A stretch of DNA of 64,000 nucleotides from Pseudomonas baltica. Its GTDB lineage: Bacteria > Pseudomonadota > Gammaproteobacteria > Pseudomonadales > Pseudomonadaceae. How positions within the stretch are numbered: position 1 is the stretch's first letter; each line of letters starts with the position of its first letter. Below are positions 46,914-58,139 of the stretch, piece by piece. Below the pieces are notes generated by a model, which saw only the letters and a program-made list of their open reading frames with translations, did no database searches and was not told the DNA's origin. The DNA lies in contig NZ_JACMYH010000001.1 of NCBI RefSeq assembly GCF_014235765.1, positions 372,001-436,000 on the forward strand, written 5' to 3'. Both the position numbers and the translations under genes were made by a program.

Positions 46914-47408
46914 ATGGACGAAGTACAGCAACTGGCTGACATGCTCAAGGAACACGCCGCAGCCCAGCAACGCCTGCAGCAGGCGTTCAAGGACCAGTGC
47001 CAGCACTGGCAAGCCAGCATCCAGGCACTGTTCGGTCAAATCGAAACCTGGCTGGCGCCCCTTACCGATCGGCAACTGCTGGCGATCGAACGTTCTCCCT
47101 GGGTCGCCACCAGCAGCAATTACCCCAGCGAGCACTCGCCTTTCATCAGTGAATCGCTGGCAATCATTCTCGCCCAGCGCCGGGTCGAACTGGTGCCGCA
47201 GGTGATGGGGCAGGGTGGGGCGATGGTGATAGCCGTCGCTGGTCTGACTTCGGATCGTCACGGCAGCATTTCCATCGTCAAGGACTCGGCGGATGGTGCC
47301 TGGTACTGGCGCAAGGAACGTGGCACCAAGGAAGCGGAGTCCAATGTGCTGGATGCCGATTTCTTCGCCCAGCAGCTTCAGGGGCTGATTCCCAAGCCGC
47401 GCGACTGA
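46914..47408 (+). CDS. Uncharacterised soluble protein with N-terminal coiled coil
   Basis: 164 residues. The first 50 residues form a likely amphipathic coiled coil rich in Gln, Glu, Lys and Ala (MDEVQQLADMLKEHAAAQQR and on). The rest is an alpha/beta part (MVIAVAGLTSDRHGSISIV, WYWRKERGTKEAESNVLD) with no motif I know. GAGG lies eight bases before the ATG at 46914; a GTG at 46905 in the same frame is less well placed. The 251 bases up to the next gene show nothing I can name. Confidence 0.6.
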   Translation: MDEVQQLADMLKEHAAAQQRLQQAFKDQCQHWQASIQALFGQIETWLAPLTDRQLLAIERSPWVATSSNYPSEHSPFISESLAIILAQRRVELVPQVMGQGGAMVIAVAGLTSDRHGSISIVKDSADGAWYWRKERGTKEAESNVLDADFFAQQLQGLIPKPRD

Positions 47409-47659
47409 GCAGCGCGGCGCCGTCGACTGCAAGCGTTGTAGGGCTTTCACGGTGCTGAAACGCTTCTTTGAAATTTCTGTACAAGTATTTTATTTCTATT
47501 GATTTCAGTGGGTTGTGCTGATTTTTCGCTGAGCCGCAAACTCTCGTTGCACCTGTTCGAGCGCGGGTATATATCTCTTGGAACGAAACTGTTCTGTAGT
47601 CCCGAGGCCTAGTCCGCCGCGGGTAGGACGCCGATCACAGGCTCTACAGGAGATAGACC

Positions 47660-47923
47660 ATGCTTCCCCCCGGACTCAGCGCGCTGGAGCTGCGCAATAT
47701 TGTCGAACTGGCGTTTTTGCCACGCAAATGCGTGTGCACAGTGATCGACGATGAATCGCTGTGTATCAAGCTGTTGAACGAGCAGACCGATGAGGTCGAG
47801 CTCTTCAAGGCGGATATTCCCTTCCAACGAGTGGTCAGCGCTGTCGAACGGGCACGGCTCGTTCTGGAACTGGAAAAGCCGCAACCTGCCACCACTGTCC
47901 ATGCCCGTGCCAGAGCCGGTTGA
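47660..47923 (+). CDS. DUF1652 family protein
   Basis: 87 residues of a family nearly confined to Pseudomonas. The start SALELRNIVELAFLPRKCVC and the alternating strands VIDDESLCIKLLNEQTDEVE are typical of DUF1652, a small alpha/beta domain of unknown function. AGGAGATAG lies directly before the ATG. It stands alone, with its own 250-base upstream region and a 126-base gap before tpx. Confidence 0.82.
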   Translation: MLPPGLSALELRNIVELAFLPRKCVCTVIDDESLCIKLLNEQTDEVELFKADIPFQRVVSAVERARLVLELEKPQPATTVHARARAG

Positions 47924-48049
47924 GCCTCGTTTCAAGAGTGCCAGGGCGTCTGTGTGGCTGGAACACTTATTTTCAATCTACGCATAGGCCGTGCGTCACT
48001 TTTCATGGTTAACTTTGCCCTTTCTCAATCCCGAAAAAGGACAAGGCTC

Positions 48050-48550
48050 ATGGCTCAAGTGACGCACAAAGGCAACGCGATCAACGTCAGTGGCGAGCTT
48101 CCCCAGGTCGGTGCCCAGGCGCCGGCGTTCACCCTGGTCGGCGGTGGCCTGGCCGAGGTGTCGCTGCAAAGCCTGGCCGGCAAGCGCAAGGTGCTGAACA
48201 TTTTCCCAAGCATCGATACCCCGACTTGCGCCACTTCCGTGCGCAAGTTCAATGCCCAGGCCAACGACGTGGCCAATACGGCCATCCTCTGCATCTCCGC
48301 CGATCTGCCGTTCGCCCAGGCCCGTTTCTGCGGCGCCGAAGGCCTGGAAAACGTCCAGAACCTGTCGACTTTCCGCGCCCATGATTTTCATCACGCCTAT
48401 GGCGTCGACATTGCCGACGGTGCCCTGAAGGGGCTGACCGCGCGTGCAGTCGTGGTACTCGACGAGAACGACAAGGTGCTGCACAGCGAGCTGGTCCCCG
48501 AAATCGGCCAAGAGCCCAATTACGAGGCCGCCCTCGCTGTCCTGAAGTGA
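48050..48550 (+). CDS. tpx: Thiol peroxidase (Tpx, atypical 2-Cys peroxiredoxin)
   Basis: Tpx reduces hydrogen peroxide and alkyl hydroperoxides with thioredoxin, in the cytosol or periplasm-facing side. The 166 residues match the family length. The peroxidatic Cys60 is in [12 protein letters not shown] and the resolving Cys94 in [13 protein letters not shown], the normal pair for the atypical 2-Cys mechanism. The start at 48050 follows AAGGCTC and opens with [15 protein letters not shown], as in known Tpx proteins; an upstream in-frame ATG at 47954 is not needed. The REP array begins 38 bases after the stop. Confidence 0.96.
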   Translation: MAQVTHKGNAINVSGELPQVGAQAPAFTLVGGGLAEVSLQSLAGKRKVLNIFPSIDTPTCATSVRKFNAQANDVANTAILCISADLPFAQARFCGAEGLENVQNLSTFRAHDFHHAYGVDIADGALKGLTARAVVVLDENDKVLHSELVPEIGQEPNYEAALAVLK

Positions 48551-48587
48551 TCCGTCGCAGTATCTGACAGCCCGCAGTGACCCCGGA

Positions 48588-48876
48588 CGCGGCTCGCGCC
48601 GCTGCTACAAAGGTTGTGGCGCTCCCGTAGCAGCGGCGCAAGCCGCGCCCGGCGACACCGCGCTCCCGTAGCAGCGGCGCAAGCCGCGTCCGGCGACACC
48701 GCGCTCATGTAGCAGCGGCGCAAGCCGCGTCCGGCAGCACCACGCTCCCGTAGCAGCGGCGCAAGCCGCGTCCGGCGACACCGCGCTCCTGTAGCAGCGG
48801 CGCAGCCGCGTCCGGCAGCACCGCGAAGTGTCTGCCGCTTGCGCGTAAGCCACGATGCGGCTCGCGCCGCTGCTAC
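48588..48876. repeat. REP family A array: five 41-bp direct repeats between inverted copies
   Basis: Copies of GTAGCAGCGGCGCAAGCCGC begin at 48627, 48668, 48709, 48750 and 48791, exactly 41 bases apart. Each carries a GCGGC-gcaa-GCCGC hairpin, then a CCGGCGACACCGCGCTCCC-like spacer. Copies 3 and 5 have small changes, and copy 5 lacks one A in the loop. Inverted copies of the core lie at each end (48588-48608 and 48856-48876). Between tpx and muxA, it fills most of the 432-base gap; I see no gene there. The last 100 bases before muxA should hold its promoter. Confidence 0.9.
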
Positions 48877-48982
48877 AGTGCGTGTTATTCCCTGCCAAGG
48901 TAAATTGCCCGTAAAGGCGCTTTGCTTATGCATCCCGACTCCTTATCGTTCAGCCTCCTCAAAGTAGAAGCCCACCCGCACA

Positions 48983-50278
48983 ATGGTCGATCATTCAATG
49001 CAGTCCCCAGGTCCCCGTAAATCGCGTCGCTGGCTGTTCGGCCTGTTGATGGTGGTGGTTGTCGCCGTGTTGTGCTGGTGGTTCTGGCCAGCCACCAAGA
49101 ATTCCCAGAACGACGCGGCCTCGGCGCCCGCCGCCGGGCGCAATGCAGGTGCCCCGCGGCCCGGCTTCGGCGGCTCTGCCGAGCCCACTCCGGTGCGTGT
49201 CGCCGAGGTGATCACCGGCGACTTCCCGGTGTATTACAAGGCCCTGGGTACGGTGACAGCGACCAATACCGTGAATGTGCGCAGCCGTGTCGCAGGCGAA
49301 TTGATCAAGGTCAACTTCCAGGAAGGGCAGCGAGTCAAGGCCGGGGACCTGCTGGCCGAAATCGACCCGCGCAGCTATGAAATCGCCCTGCAGCAAGCCC
49401 AGGGCACGCTGGCGCAGAACCAGGCACAGCTGAAGAACGCGCAGATCGACCTGCAGCGTTACAAGGGCCTGTTCGCCGAAGACAGCATCGCCCGCCAGAC
49501 CCTGGATACCCAGCAGGCACTGGTGGGCCAATATCAGGGCACCATCCAGACCAACCAGGCTGCGGTCAACGACGCCAAGCTCAACCTCGACTTCACCCGC
49601 ATCCGCGCGCCCATTGCCGGCCGTCTGGGCTTGCGCCAGCTGGACATCGGCAACCTGGTGGCCGCCAACGACACCAATGCGCTGGTGGTGATCACTCAGG
49701 TGCAGCCGATCACGGTGGCCTTCACCTTGCCTGAAAGCCAGCTCACCCCGGTGCTGGCGCGCTATCGCAGCGGCGCGAAACTGGCAGTTGAGGCCTGGGA
49801 CCGAGGCGACACGCGCAAACAGGCCACCGGTGTGCTTGGCAGCCTGGACAACCAGATCGACACCACCACCGGCACGCTGAAGTTCAAGGCGCGCTTCGAG
49901 AACCAGGACGAAGCCCTGTTCCCCAACCAGTTCGTCAACGTGCGGCTGCTGTCCGATACCCTCAAGGGCGTGGTGCTGGTGCCCTCGGCGGCCGTTCAGT
50001 ATGGCGTCGACGGCACCTTCGTCTACGCCATGGATGGCAACGACAAGGTCAAGATTCGCCAGCTCAAGGTAGGCGCCACCGATGGCAGCAATACCGTAGT
50101 GGAACAGGGCCTGGCGCAAGGCGACCGGGTGGTGCTCGAAGGCACCGACCGCCTGCGCGACGGCAGCCGTGTCGAAGTGGTCGATGACAGCGCCAAGGTG
50201 CCGACCTCGCCTGGGCAACACCTGCAGGGGCAGGACGGGGCCGCTGTGCCTGGAACGACGGGCAAGACCGGCGCATGA
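48983..50278 (+). CDS. muxA: RND efflux periplasmic adaptor MuxA/MdtA type
   Basis: The membrane-fusion subunit that joins the RND pumps to the outer-membrane channel. The 431 residues have one N-terminal membrane anchor ([20 protein letters not shown]), a linker, then the lipoyl half-motifs ([20 protein letters not shown] and [20 protein letters not shown]) flanking a helical hairpin with QxxL repeats, then the beta-barrel and membrane-proximal domains. A low-complexity tail follows residue 395. The start at 48983 lacks a strong ribosome site; an ATG at 48998 is an alternative. It overlaps muxB by ATGA. MuxABC-OpmB is known in P. aeruginosa to affect novobiocin, aztreonam, macrolide and tetracycline response. 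Confidence 0.93.
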   Translation: MVDHSMQSPGPRKSRRWLFGLLMVVVVAVLCWWFWPATKNSQNDAASAPAAGRNAGAPRPGFGGSAEPTPVRVAEVITGDFPVYYKALGTVTATNTVNVRSRVAGELIKVNFQEGQRVKAGDLLAEIDPRSYEIALQQAQGTLAQNQAQLKNAQIDLQRYKGLFAEDSIARQTLDTQQALVGQYQGTIQTNQAAVNDAKLNLDFTRIRAPIAGRLGLRQLDIGNLVAANDTNALVVITQVQPITVAFTLPESQLTPVLARYRSGAKLAVEAWDRGDTRKQATGVLGSLDNQIDTTTGTLKFKARFENQDEALFPNQFVNVRLLSDTLKGVVLVPSAAVQYGVDGTFVYAMDGNDKVKIRQLKVGATDGSNTVVEQGLAQGDRVVLEGTDRLRDGSRVEVVDDSAKVPTSPGQHLQGQDGAAVPGTTGKTGA

Positions 50279-53200
50279 ATATCTCGCGGCTGTTCATCCT
50301 GCGGCCTGTCGCAACGACGCTGACCATGCTCGCCATCGTTCTGGCGGGTGTGCTTGCGTATCGCTTGCTGCCGGTGTCGGCGCTGCCGCAGGTCGACTAC
50401 CCGACGATTCGGGTCATGACGCTCTATCCCGGCGCCAGCCCGCAGGTGATGACCAGTGCGGTCACCGCCCCCCTCGAACGCCAGTTCGGGCAGATGCCCG
50501 GCCTGACCCAGATGGCCTCGACCAGCTCGGGCGGCGCGTCGGTGCTGACCCTGCGCTTCAGCCTGGAAATCAACATGGACGTCGCCGAGCAGCAGGTGCA
50601 GGCGGCGATCAATGCGGCGAGCAACCTGTTGCCGTCCGATCTGCCCGCGCCGCCGGTGTACAACAAGGTCAACCCGGCCGACACCCCGGTGCTGACCATA
50701 GCCATCAGCTCCAAGACCATGCCGCTGCCCAAGCTCAACGATCTGGTCGACACCCGCATGGCGCAGAAGATCGCTCAGATCAGCGGCGTGGGCATGGTCA
50801 GCATCGCTGGAGGGCAGCGCCAGGCGGTGCGCATCAAGGTCAACCCTGAAGCCCTGGCGGCCAACGGCCTGAACCTGTCCGACGTGCGCACCCTGATCGG
50901 CGCCTCCAACGTCAACCAGCCCAAGGGCAACTTCGATGGGCCCACGCGGGTATCGATGCTCGACGCCAACGACCAGCTGCGCTCCCCCGAGGAATACGCC
51001 AATCTGATCCTGGCGTACAACAATGGCGGGCCGCTGCGCCTGCGTGACGTCGCGCAGATCGTCGACGGCGCCGAGAACGAGCGGCTGGCTGCCTGGGCCA
51101 ATCAGAACCAGGCGGTACTGCTCAACATCCAGCGCCAGCCGGGCGCCAACGTCATCGACGTGGTCGACCGGATCAAGGCACTGCTGCCGACCATCACCGA
51201 CACCATGCCGGCCGGGCTCGACGTCACGGTGCTGACCGACCGCACCCAGACCATCCGCGCCTCGGTCACCGACGTGCAGCACGAACTGCTCATCGCCATT
51301 GCCCTGGTGGTGATGGTCACCTTCCTGTTCCTGCGTCGATTCAGCGCCACCCTGATTCCGTCCATCGCCGTGCCGCTGTCGCTGGTGGGCACCTTCGGCG
51401 TGATGTACCTGGCCGGGTTCTCGATCAACAACCTGACCCTGATGGCGCTGACCGTGGCCACCGGCTTCGTGGTCGACGACGCCATCGTCATGCTGGAAAA
51501 CATCTCGCGCCACATCGAAGAAGGCGAAACACCGATGCAGGCTGCGCTCAAGGGCGCGCGGCAGATCAGCTTCACCCTGCTGTCGCTGACGTTCTCGTTG
51601 ATCGCGGTGCTGATCCCGTTGCTGTTCATGGCCGACGTGGTCGGGCGCCTGTTCCGCGAGTTCGCCATCACCCTGGCGGTAGCCATCCTCATTTCTCTGG
51701 TGGTCTCGCTGACCCTGACGCCGATGATGTGCGCGCGCCTGCTCAAGCGCGAGCCGAAGGAAGAGGAGCAGGGCCGCTTCTACAAGGCCAGCGGCGCCTG
51801 GATCGACTGGCTGATCGCGCGCTACGCCGGCGGTCTGCGCTGGGTGCTGCGCCACCAGCCGCTGACCCTGCTGGTGGCGGTTGCCACCCTGGGCCTGACG
51901 GTGCTGCTGTACCTGGTGGTCCCCAAGGGTTTTTTCCCGGTGCAGGATACCGGGGTCATCCAGGGCATTTCCGAGGCCCCGCAATCCATTTCCTTCAAGG
52001 CCATGAGCGAGCGGCAGCAAGCTCTGGCCAAGATCATTCTGCAGGATCCAGCCGTCTCCAGCCTGTCTTCGTACATCGGCGTGGACGGCGACAACGCCAC
52101 GCTCAACAGTGGCCGGCTGCTGATCAACCTCAAGCCCCACGGCGAGCGCGACCTCACGGCCAGCCAGATCATTGCGCGCCTGCAACCGGAGGTCGACAAG
52201 CTGCTGGGCATGCGCCTGTTCATGCAACCCGTGCAGGACCTGACCATCGAAGACCGGGTCAGCCGCACCCAATACCAGTTCAGCCTGTCGTCTCCGGATG
52301 CCGACCTGCTCGCCACCTGGAGCGCACGCCTGGTGGACGCCCTGAAGCAGCGACCCGAGCTCACCGATGTCGCCAGCGACCTGCAGGACAAAGGCCTGCA
52401 GGTGTACCTGGTGATCGACCGCGATGCTGCCAAGCGGGTCGGAGTGGACGTCGCCGATATCACCGATGCGCTGTACGACGCCTTCGGCCAACGGCAGATT
52501 TCCACCATCTATACCCAGTCCAGCCAATACCGCGTGGTGCTGCAAGCCACCGATGCCAGCACCCTGGGACCGCAGGCGCTGGAGCAGATCTACGTCAAGG
52601 CCAGTGTCAACGGCACCGGTACCACCAACCAGACCGCCGACAGCGACACCACGGCGACCAGCGGCACCCAGGTGCGCCTGTCGAGCCTGGCGCACATCGA
52701 ACAGCGCCAGGCGCAACTGGCAATCGCGCACATCGGTCAGTTTCCGGCGGTGATGATGTCGTTCAATCTGGCCGAGGGCGTGGCCCTGGGCAAGGCGGTC
52801 GACGTGATTGAACAGGTGCAGCGCGACATCGGCATGCCGTTGGGTGTGCAGACCCAGTTCCAGGGTGCGGCGGAGGCCTTCCAGGCGTCGCTGCAGAGCA
52901 CCTTGCTGCTGGTGCTGGCGGCCATCGTCACCATGTACATCGTGCTGGGTGTGCTCTACGAGAGCTACATCCACCCCATCACCATTCTGTCGACGCTGCC
53001 CTCGGCGGCGGTGGGGGCCCTGCTGGCATTGCTCATCAGCGGCAACGACCTGGGCATGATCGCCATCATCGGCATCATCCTGCTGATAGGCATCGTCAAG
53101 AAAAACGCGATCATGATGATCGACTTCGCCCTGGAGGCCGAGCGCAATCAGGGTCTGGACCCGGAAACCGCAATCTACCAGGCCGCGCTGCTGCGTTTCC

Positions 53201-53430
53201 GGCCGATCCTGATGACCACCATGGCCGCGCTGTTCGGCGCGGTACCGCTGATGCTCGCCAGTGGCTCGGGTGCGGAACTGCGTCAGCCGCTGGGTCTGGT
53301 GATGGTCGGCGGGCTGTTGGTGAGCCAGGTGCTGACCCTGTTCACCACCCCGGTCATCTACCTGTACTTCGACCGCCTGGGGCGGCGCTGGGGACGCCAG
53401 CCGGCCGCCGTGGAACAGGCTGAATCATGA
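50275..53430 (+). CDS. muxB: RND efflux pump subunit MuxB/MdtB type
   Basis: A 1051-residue inner-membrane RND transporter of the MdtB/C branch, with 12 spans and two large periplasmic loops. The start [20 protein letters not shown] is standard. The proton-relay Asp pair is in [21 protein letters not shown] (TM4), and the TM10 region reads [15 protein letters not shown]. An insert of Thr, Ser and Asp ([20 protein letters not shown], residues about 780-800) in the second loop is longer than in typical members. It overlaps muxA and muxC by ATGA each. It probably works as a heteromer with MuxC. Confidence 0.95.
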   Translation: MNISRLFILRPVATTLTMLAIVLAGVLAYRLLPVSALPQVDYPTIRVMTLYPGASPQVMTSAVTAPLERQFGQMPGLTQMASTSSGGASVLTLRFSLEINMDVAEQQVQAAINAASNLLPSDLPAPPVYNKVNPADTPVLTIAISSKTMPLPKLNDLVDTRMAQKIAQISGVGMVSIAGGQRQAVRIKVNPEALAANGLNLSDVRTLIGASNVNQPKGNFDGPTRVSMLDANDQLRSPEEYANLILAYNNGGPLRLRDVAQIVDGAENERLAAWANQNQAVLLNIQRQPGANVIDVVDRIKALLPTITDTMPAGLDVTVLTDRTQTIRASVTDVQHELLIAIALVVMVTFLFLRRFSATLIPSIAVPLSLVGTFGVMYLAGFSINNLTLMALTVATGFVVDDAIVMLENISRHIEEGETPMQAALKGARQISFTLLSLTFSLIAVLIPLLFMADVVGRLFREFAITLAVAILISLVVSLTLTPMMCARLLKREPKEEEQGRFYKASGAWIDWLIARYAGGLRWVLRHQPLTLLVAVATLGLTVLLYLVVPKGFFPVQDTGVIQGISEAPQSISFKAMSERQQALAKIILQDPAVSSLSSYIGVDGDNATLNSGRLLINLKPHGERDLTASQIIARLQPEVDKLLGMRLFMQPVQDLTIEDRVSRTQYQFSLSSPDADLLATWSARLVDALKQRPELTDVASDLQDKGLQVYLVIDRDAAKRVGVDVADITDALYDAFGQRQISTIYTQSSQYRVVLQATDASTLGPQALEQIYVKASVNGTGTTNQTADSDTTATSGTQVRLSSLAHIEQRQAQLAIAHIGQFPAVMMSFNLAEGVALGKAVDVIEQVQRDIGMPLGVQTQFQGAAEAFQASLQSTLLLVLAAIVTMYIVLGVLYESYIHPITILSTLPSAAVGALLALLISGNDLGMIAIIGIILLIGIVKKNAIMMIDFALEAERNQGLDPETAIYQAALLRFRPILMTTMAALFGAVPLMLASGSGAELRQPLGLVMVGGLLVSQVLTLFTTPVIYLYFDRLGRRWGRQPAAVEQAES

Positions 53431-56400
53431 ACCTGTCCGGACCTTTCATCCGCCGCCCGGTGGCGACCTTTCTGATGAGCGTGGCGATCATGCTGCTCGG
53501 CGGGGTCAGCTTCAGCCTGCTGCCAGTGTCGCCTCTGCCGAGCATGGACTTTCCGGTGATCGTGGTTTCCGCCAACCTGTCCGGTGCCAGCCCCGAGGTC
53601 ATGGCCTCGACCGTGGCCACGCCCTTGGAACGCTCGTTCGGGGCGATTCCGGGCGTGACCACCATGAGCAGCCGCTCAAGCCAGGGCTCGACGCGGGTCA
53701 TTCTGCAGTTCGACCTCGACCGCGACATCAACGGCGCGGCCCGTGAAGTGCAGGCGGCGATCAACGCTTCGCGCAACCTGTTGCCCAGCGGTATGCGCAG
53801 CATGCCGACCTACAAGAAGATCAACCCCTCGCAAGCCCCGGTCATGGTCCTGTCGCTGACCTCCAATGTGCTGGAGAAGGGCAAGCTCTATGACCTGGCC
53901 TCGACCATCCTGTCGCAGAGCCTGTCCCAGGTGCCCGGGGTAGGGGAGGTGCAGATCGGCGGCAGCTCGCTGCCCGCAGTGCGCATCGAGCTCGAACCGC
54001 AGTTGCTCAACCAGTACAACGTCTCGCTCGATGACGTGCGCACGGCCATCGACGGCACCAACGTGCGCCGGCCCATCGGTTTCGTCGAGGACGGCGAGCG
54101 CCAGTGGCAGGTGCAGGCCAACGACCAGTTGGACAAGGCCGACGACTACAAGCCACTGATCATTCGCTACCAGGACGGCTCGGTGCTGCGCCTGAGCGAT
54201 GTGGCCAAGGTCACCGACGGTGTGGAAGATCGCTACAACAGCGGCTTCTACAACGACAACTCGGCCGTGCTGCTGGTGATCAACCGTCAGGCTGGCGCCA
54301 ACATCATCCAGACCGTCAGCCAGATCAAGGAACAGCTGCCGGCCCTGGAAGCGCTGTTGCCCGAAAGTGTCGAATTGAACATCGCCATGGACCGCTCGCC
54401 GGTGATCACCGCCACCCTGCACGAGGCCGAGATGACCCTGCTCATCGCCGTGGTGCTGGTGGTGTTGGTGGTGTTCCTGTTCCTGGGCAATTTCCGCGCC
54501 TCGCTGATTCCCACCCTGGCCGTTCCGGTGTCGCTGGTCGGCACGTTCGCGATCATGTACCTGTGGGGTTTCTCGCTGAACAACCTGTCGTTGATGGCGC
54601 TGATCCTGGCGACCGGGCTGGTGGTGGATGACGCCATCGTGGTGCTCGAGAATATTTCCCGGCACATCGACGACGGCGTGCCGCCGCTGCGCGCCGCCTA
54701 CCTGGGCACGCAGGAAGTGGGCTTCACCCTGCTGTCGATGAACGTCTCGCTGGTGGCGGTGTTCCTCTCGATCCTGTTCATCGGTGGCATCATCGAGAGC
54801 CTGTTCCGCGAATTCTCCATCACCCTGGCCGTGGCCATCGTGGTTTCGCTGTTCGTTTCCCTGACCCTGACCCCGATGCTTTGCGCGCGCTGGTTGAAGC
54901 CGCATCGGCCCGAGCACGACAACCGCTTGCAGCGCCTGAGCAACCGCATCAATCAGCGCATGGTCGCTGGCTACGACCGCAGCCTTGGCTGGGTCTTGCG
55001 TCATCGTCGGCTGACCCTGCTCAGCCTGTTGCTGACCATTATCGGCAACGTGGCACTTTACGTGGTGGTGCCCAAGACCTTCATGCCGCAACAGGACACC
55101 GGCCAATTGATCGGCTTCGTGCGTGGCGACGACGGCCTGTCGTTCTCGGTCATGCAGCCGAAGATGGAAACCTATCGCCGCGCGCTGCTCGCCGACCCTG
55201 CGGTCGACAGCGTGGCCGGTTTCATTGGCGGCAACAACGGCAGCAACAACGCGACCATTCTGGTCCGCCTGAAGCCGATCGAAGTGCGCAAGATCAACGC
55301 GCAGCAGGTCATCGAACGGCTACGCAAGGAACTGCCCAAGGTGCCCGGCGGCCGCCTGATGCTGATGGCCGACCAGGACCTGCAGTTCGGCGGCGCACGC
55401 GAGCAGAGCACCTCGCAGTATTCGTACATCATCCAGAGCGGCGATCTGTCGGCCTTGCGCACCTGGTACCCGAAAATCGTCGCGGCCTTCCGCGCACTGC
55501 CGGAACTGACCGCCATCGATGCGCGCGAAGGGCGTGGCGCCGCGCAGGTGACGCTGATCGTCGACCGCGACAAGGCCAAGCGCCTGGGCATCGACATGAG
55601 TACTGTGACCTCGGTGCTCAACAACGCCTACAGCCAGCGGCAGATTTCCACCATCTACGACAGCCTCAACCAGTACAAGGTGGTGATGGAAATCAACCCC
55701 AGGTACGCCCAGGACCCGATCACCCTGGAGCAGGTGCAGGTGATCACCATGGACAACAAGCGCGTACCCCTGTCGAGCATCGCCCACTACGAAAACAGCC
55801 TGGCCGACGACAGCGTCAGCCATGAAGGGCAGTTCGCCTCGGAAAGCATCTCCTTCGACCTGGTCAACGGGGTGACCCTCGACGTCGCCACGCCGTTGAT
55901 CGAGCGGGCGCTGGTGCGAGTCGGCCTGCCCGAAGACATCATCGTCAAGGTCGCCGGCACCGGCGATGCCTTCGCGGCGGCGCAGAAGAGCCAGCCGTTC
56001 ATGATTCTCGGCGCGCTGGTCGCGGTCTATCTGGTGCTCGGCATTCTGTACGAAAGCTACATCCATCCGCTGACCATCTTGTCGACCTTGCCCTCGGCGG
56101 GGGTGGGCGCGCTTTTGAGCATCTACCTCACCGGTGGCCAGTTCAGCCTGATCTCGCTGCTGGGCCTGTTTCTGTTGATCGGCGTGGTGAAGAAGAACGC
56201 CATCATGATGATCGACCTGGCGCTGCAGCTCGAGCGCAACGAAGGGCTGGGCCCGGCCGAGTCGATCCGCCGCGCGTGCCTGCTGCGCCTGCGCCCCATC
56301 CTGATGACGACCATGGCGGCCATTCTCGGCGCACTGCCATTGATGTTCAGCACCGCCGCCGGTGCCGAGATGCGCCGGCCGCTGGGCCTGACCATCATCG

Positions 56401-56534
56401 GCGGCCTGGTGTTCAGCCAGATCCTCACGCTTTACACCACTCCGGTGGTCTACCTCTATCTGGACCGCCTGCGCCACCGCTTCAACGCGTGGCGCGGCGT
56501 GCGTACCGATGCCGCTCTGGACACTCCGCTATGA
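53427..56534 (+). CDS. muxC: RND efflux pump subunit MuxC/MdtC type
   Basis: The second RND subunit of the pair, 1035 residues, of similar layout to MuxB. It begins [20 protein letters not shown], has the Asp pair in [21 protein letters not shown] and the TM10 region [16 protein letters not shown]. Two different RND proteins encoded together are the hallmark of the MdtBC/MuxBC group, where the trimer contains both. It lacks the Thr/Ser-rich insert seen in MuxB. It overlaps muxB upstream and the channel gene downstream by ATGA. Confidence 0.95.
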   Translation: MNLSGPFIRRPVATFLMSVAIMLLGGVSFSLLPVSPLPSMDFPVIVVSANLSGASPEVMASTVATPLERSFGAIPGVTTMSSRSSQGSTRVILQFDLDRDINGAAREVQAAINASRNLLPSGMRSMPTYKKINPSQAPVMVLSLTSNVLEKGKLYDLASTILSQSLSQVPGVGEVQIGGSSLPAVRIELEPQLLNQYNVSLDDVRTAIDGTNVRRPIGFVEDGERQWQVQANDQLDKADDYKPLIIRYQDGSVLRLSDVAKVTDGVEDRYNSGFYNDNSAVLLVINRQAGANIIQTVSQIKEQLPALEALLPESVELNIAMDRSPVITATLHEAEMTLLIAVVLVVLVVFLFLGNFRASLIPTLAVPVSLVGTFAIMYLWGFSLNNLSLMALILATGLVVDDAIVVLENISRHIDDGVPPLRAAYLGTQEVGFTLLSMNVSLVAVFLSILFIGGIIESLFREFSITLAVAIVVSLFVSLTLTPMLCARWLKPHRPEHDNRLQRLSNRINQRMVAGYDRSLGWVLRHRRLTLLSLLLTIIGNVALYVVVPKTFMPQQDTGQLIGFVRGDDGLSFSVMQPKMETYRRALLADPAVDSVAGFIGGNNGSNNATILVRLKPIEVRKINAQQVIERLRKELPKVPGGRLMLMADQDLQFGGAREQSTSQYSYIIQSGDLSALRTWYPKIVAAFRALPELTAIDAREGRGAAQVTLIVDRDKAKRLGIDMSTVTSVLNNAYSQRQISTIYDSLNQYKVVMEINPRYAQDPITLEQVQVITMDNKRVPLSSIAHYENSLADDSVSHEGQFASESISFDLVNGVTLDVATPLIERALVRVGLPEDIIVKVAGTGDAFAAAQKSQPFMILGALVAVYLVLGILYESYIHPLTILSTLPSAGVGALLSIYLTGGQFSLISLLGLFLLIGVVKKNAIMMIDLALQLERNEGLGPAESIRRACLLRLRPILMTTMAAILGALPLMFSTAAGAEMRRPLGLTIIGGLVFSQILTLYTTPVVYLYLDRLRHRFNAWRGVRTDAALDTPL

Positions 56535-57970
56535 CCGATTCCGTTTTTCCGCGCGTCTCGCGCCTTGCCAGTGTGGCGCTGTGCAGCCTGATGCTGGGTG
56601 CCTGCACCCTGGGCCCGGACTACCAACGCCCGACCATCGCCACGCCGGTGGCATTCAAACAGGCCGATGGCTGGCGCCAGGCCAATCCCAGCGATGCCCT
56701 GGCGCGTGGCGCCTGGTGGGAACTGTACGGTGATCGCCAACTCGATGCGCTGGTGGTCAGGCTCAACCGTTCCAACCAGACCGTTGCCCAGTACGAAGCG
56801 CAATACCGGCAGGCCCAGGCGCTGGTCCGCAGCACCCGCGGCGCGCTGTTTCCCACCGTCGATCTGAGCGCCGGCAAGACCCGCTCCAGCCAGGGCACCG
56901 GCAGCAGCGGTTCGAGCCTGAGCCAATCCAGCAGTGGTATCCGCGACACCTACAACACGCAGCTGGGCGTGAGCTGGGAAGCTGACATCTGGGGCAAACT
57001 GCGCCGCGGGCTGGAAGCCGACCGCGCCAGCGCCCAGGCCAGCCTGGCGGATCTGGCGGCGATGCGCCTGAGCCTGCAGTCGGAGCTGGTACAGAACTAC
57101 CTGCAGTTGCGCGTGATCGATGAGCAAAAGCGTTTGCTAGAGGCGACCGTCCAGGCGTATCAGCGCTCCCTCGACCTGACCCAGAATCAGTACCGCGCGG
57201 GCATTTCCGGCAAGGATGCGGTGTTCCTCGCGCAAACCCAGCTGAAATCGACCCAGGCCGACCTGATCGATCTGGTCTGGCAGCGGGCGCAGTTGGAGAA
57301 CGCCATCGCAGTGCTGATCGGCATGGCACCTTCGGAATTCAGCCTGGCCGGCAGTACCGACATTCCGTCGTTGCCGGCCATTCCTCTGGCGCTGCCGTCG
57401 CAACTGCTTGAGCGCCGTCCCGACATCGCCGCCGCCGAGCGCTCGGTGATGGCCGCCAATGCCGAAATAGGCGTGGCCAAGACGGCCTATTTTCCCGACC
57501 TGACCCTGAGTCTGGCGGGCGGCTACAGCAGCAGCAGTTTCAGCAACTGGGTATCGTTGCCCAATCGCTTCTGGTCGGTCGGCCCGCAGTTGGCGATGAC
57601 CCTGTTCGACGGTGGGCAGCGTGCGGCCGAAGTGGACCGCAGCGAGGCGGCCTATGACCAGACCGTCGCGCAGTATCGGCAGACGGTGCTCGATGGCTTT
57701 CGCGAAGTGGAAGACTACATGAGCCAGTTGAAAGTCTTCGACGAGGAAGCCTCGGTGCGCAACGAGGCGCTGCAGGCTGCGCGGGAGTCGTTGCGACTGA
57801 CATCCAACCAATACAAAGCCGGCCTTATTGGCTATCTTGATGTGGTCAACGTGCAGGCCACGGCGTTGAGCAACGAACGCAGCGTATTGACGTTGATGCA
57901 AAGCCGGCTGGTCGCCAGCGTACAGTTGATCGCGGCGCTGGGCGGCGGCTGGCAGGAACCGGCACAATAG
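56531..57970 (+). CDS. opmB: Outer-membrane efflux lipoprotein OpmB type
   Basis: The TolC-like channel of the Mux system. The 479 residues start with a lipoprotein signal, with lipobox LGAC and acylated Cys near residue 25, followed by TLGPDYQRPTI as in NodT-family factors. Two outer-membrane-efflux repeats follow with the long helices (QYRQAQALVRSTRGALFPTV and ESLRLTSNQYKAGLIGYLDV). The ATG at 56531 overlaps the muxC stop (ATGA), so all four pump genes are translationally linked. A REP family A pair lies just past the stop. Confidence 0.94.
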   Translation: MTDSVFPRVSRLASVALCSLMLGACTLGPDYQRPTIATPVAFKQADGWRQANPSDALARGAWWELYGDRQLDALVVRLNRSNQTVAQYEAQYRQAQALVRSTRGALFPTVDLSAGKTRSSQGTGSSGSSLSQSSSGIRDTYNTQLGVSWEADIWGKLRRGLEADRASAQASLADLAAMRLSLQSELVQNYLQLRVIDEQKRLLEATVQAYQRSLDLTQNQYRAGISGKDAVFLAQTQLKSTQADLIDLVWQRAQLENAIAVLIGMAPSEFSLAGSTDIPSLPAIPLALPSQLLERRPDIAAAERSVMAANAEIGVAKTAYFPDLTLSLAGGYSSSSFSNWVSLPNRFWSVGPQLAMTLFDGGQRAAEVDRSEAAYDQTVAQYRQTVLDGFREVEDYMSQLKVFDEEASVRNEALQAARESLRLTSNQYKAGLIGYLDVVNVQATALSNERSVLTLMQSRLVASVQLIAALGGGWQEPAQ

Positions 57971-57994
57971 CGGGTTTGCCACGCGCACGTCCCT

Positions 57995-58078
57995 GGCAGC
58001 GGCGCAAGCCGGGTCAACGGTGGGCGCCTTTCGTCGGATTCACCATGGCGTTCGTGACGCGGCTTGCGCGGCTGCTAC
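57995..58078. repeat. REP family A inverted pair
   Basis: GGCAGCGGCGCAAGCCGG at the left faces GACGCGGCTTGCGCGGCTGC then TAC at the right, an imperfect 84-base inverted pair between opmB and the MHYT-GGDEF-EAL gene. It may end or stabilise the mux transcript. Confidence 0.75.
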
Positions 58079-58139
58079 AGGATGGCTGCGCAGAGTCACG
58101 TCACCCTTTGAAACCCCGCACGGCCTTGTCGAGATATCG

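Noticed and set aside
48588..48876. CRISPR array
   Set aside because: The spacers are themselves repeated and the unit is a known REP-type hairpin; there are no cas genes.
48888..48982. Sigma-70 promoter for muxA (TTGCCC-N16-TATGCA)
   Set aside because: The -10 match is poor and several alternatives fit as well.
50023..52974. Long antisense frame opposite muxB
   Set aside because: His/Gln/Arg-rich composition typical of a reversed RND gene; no domain and no start signal.
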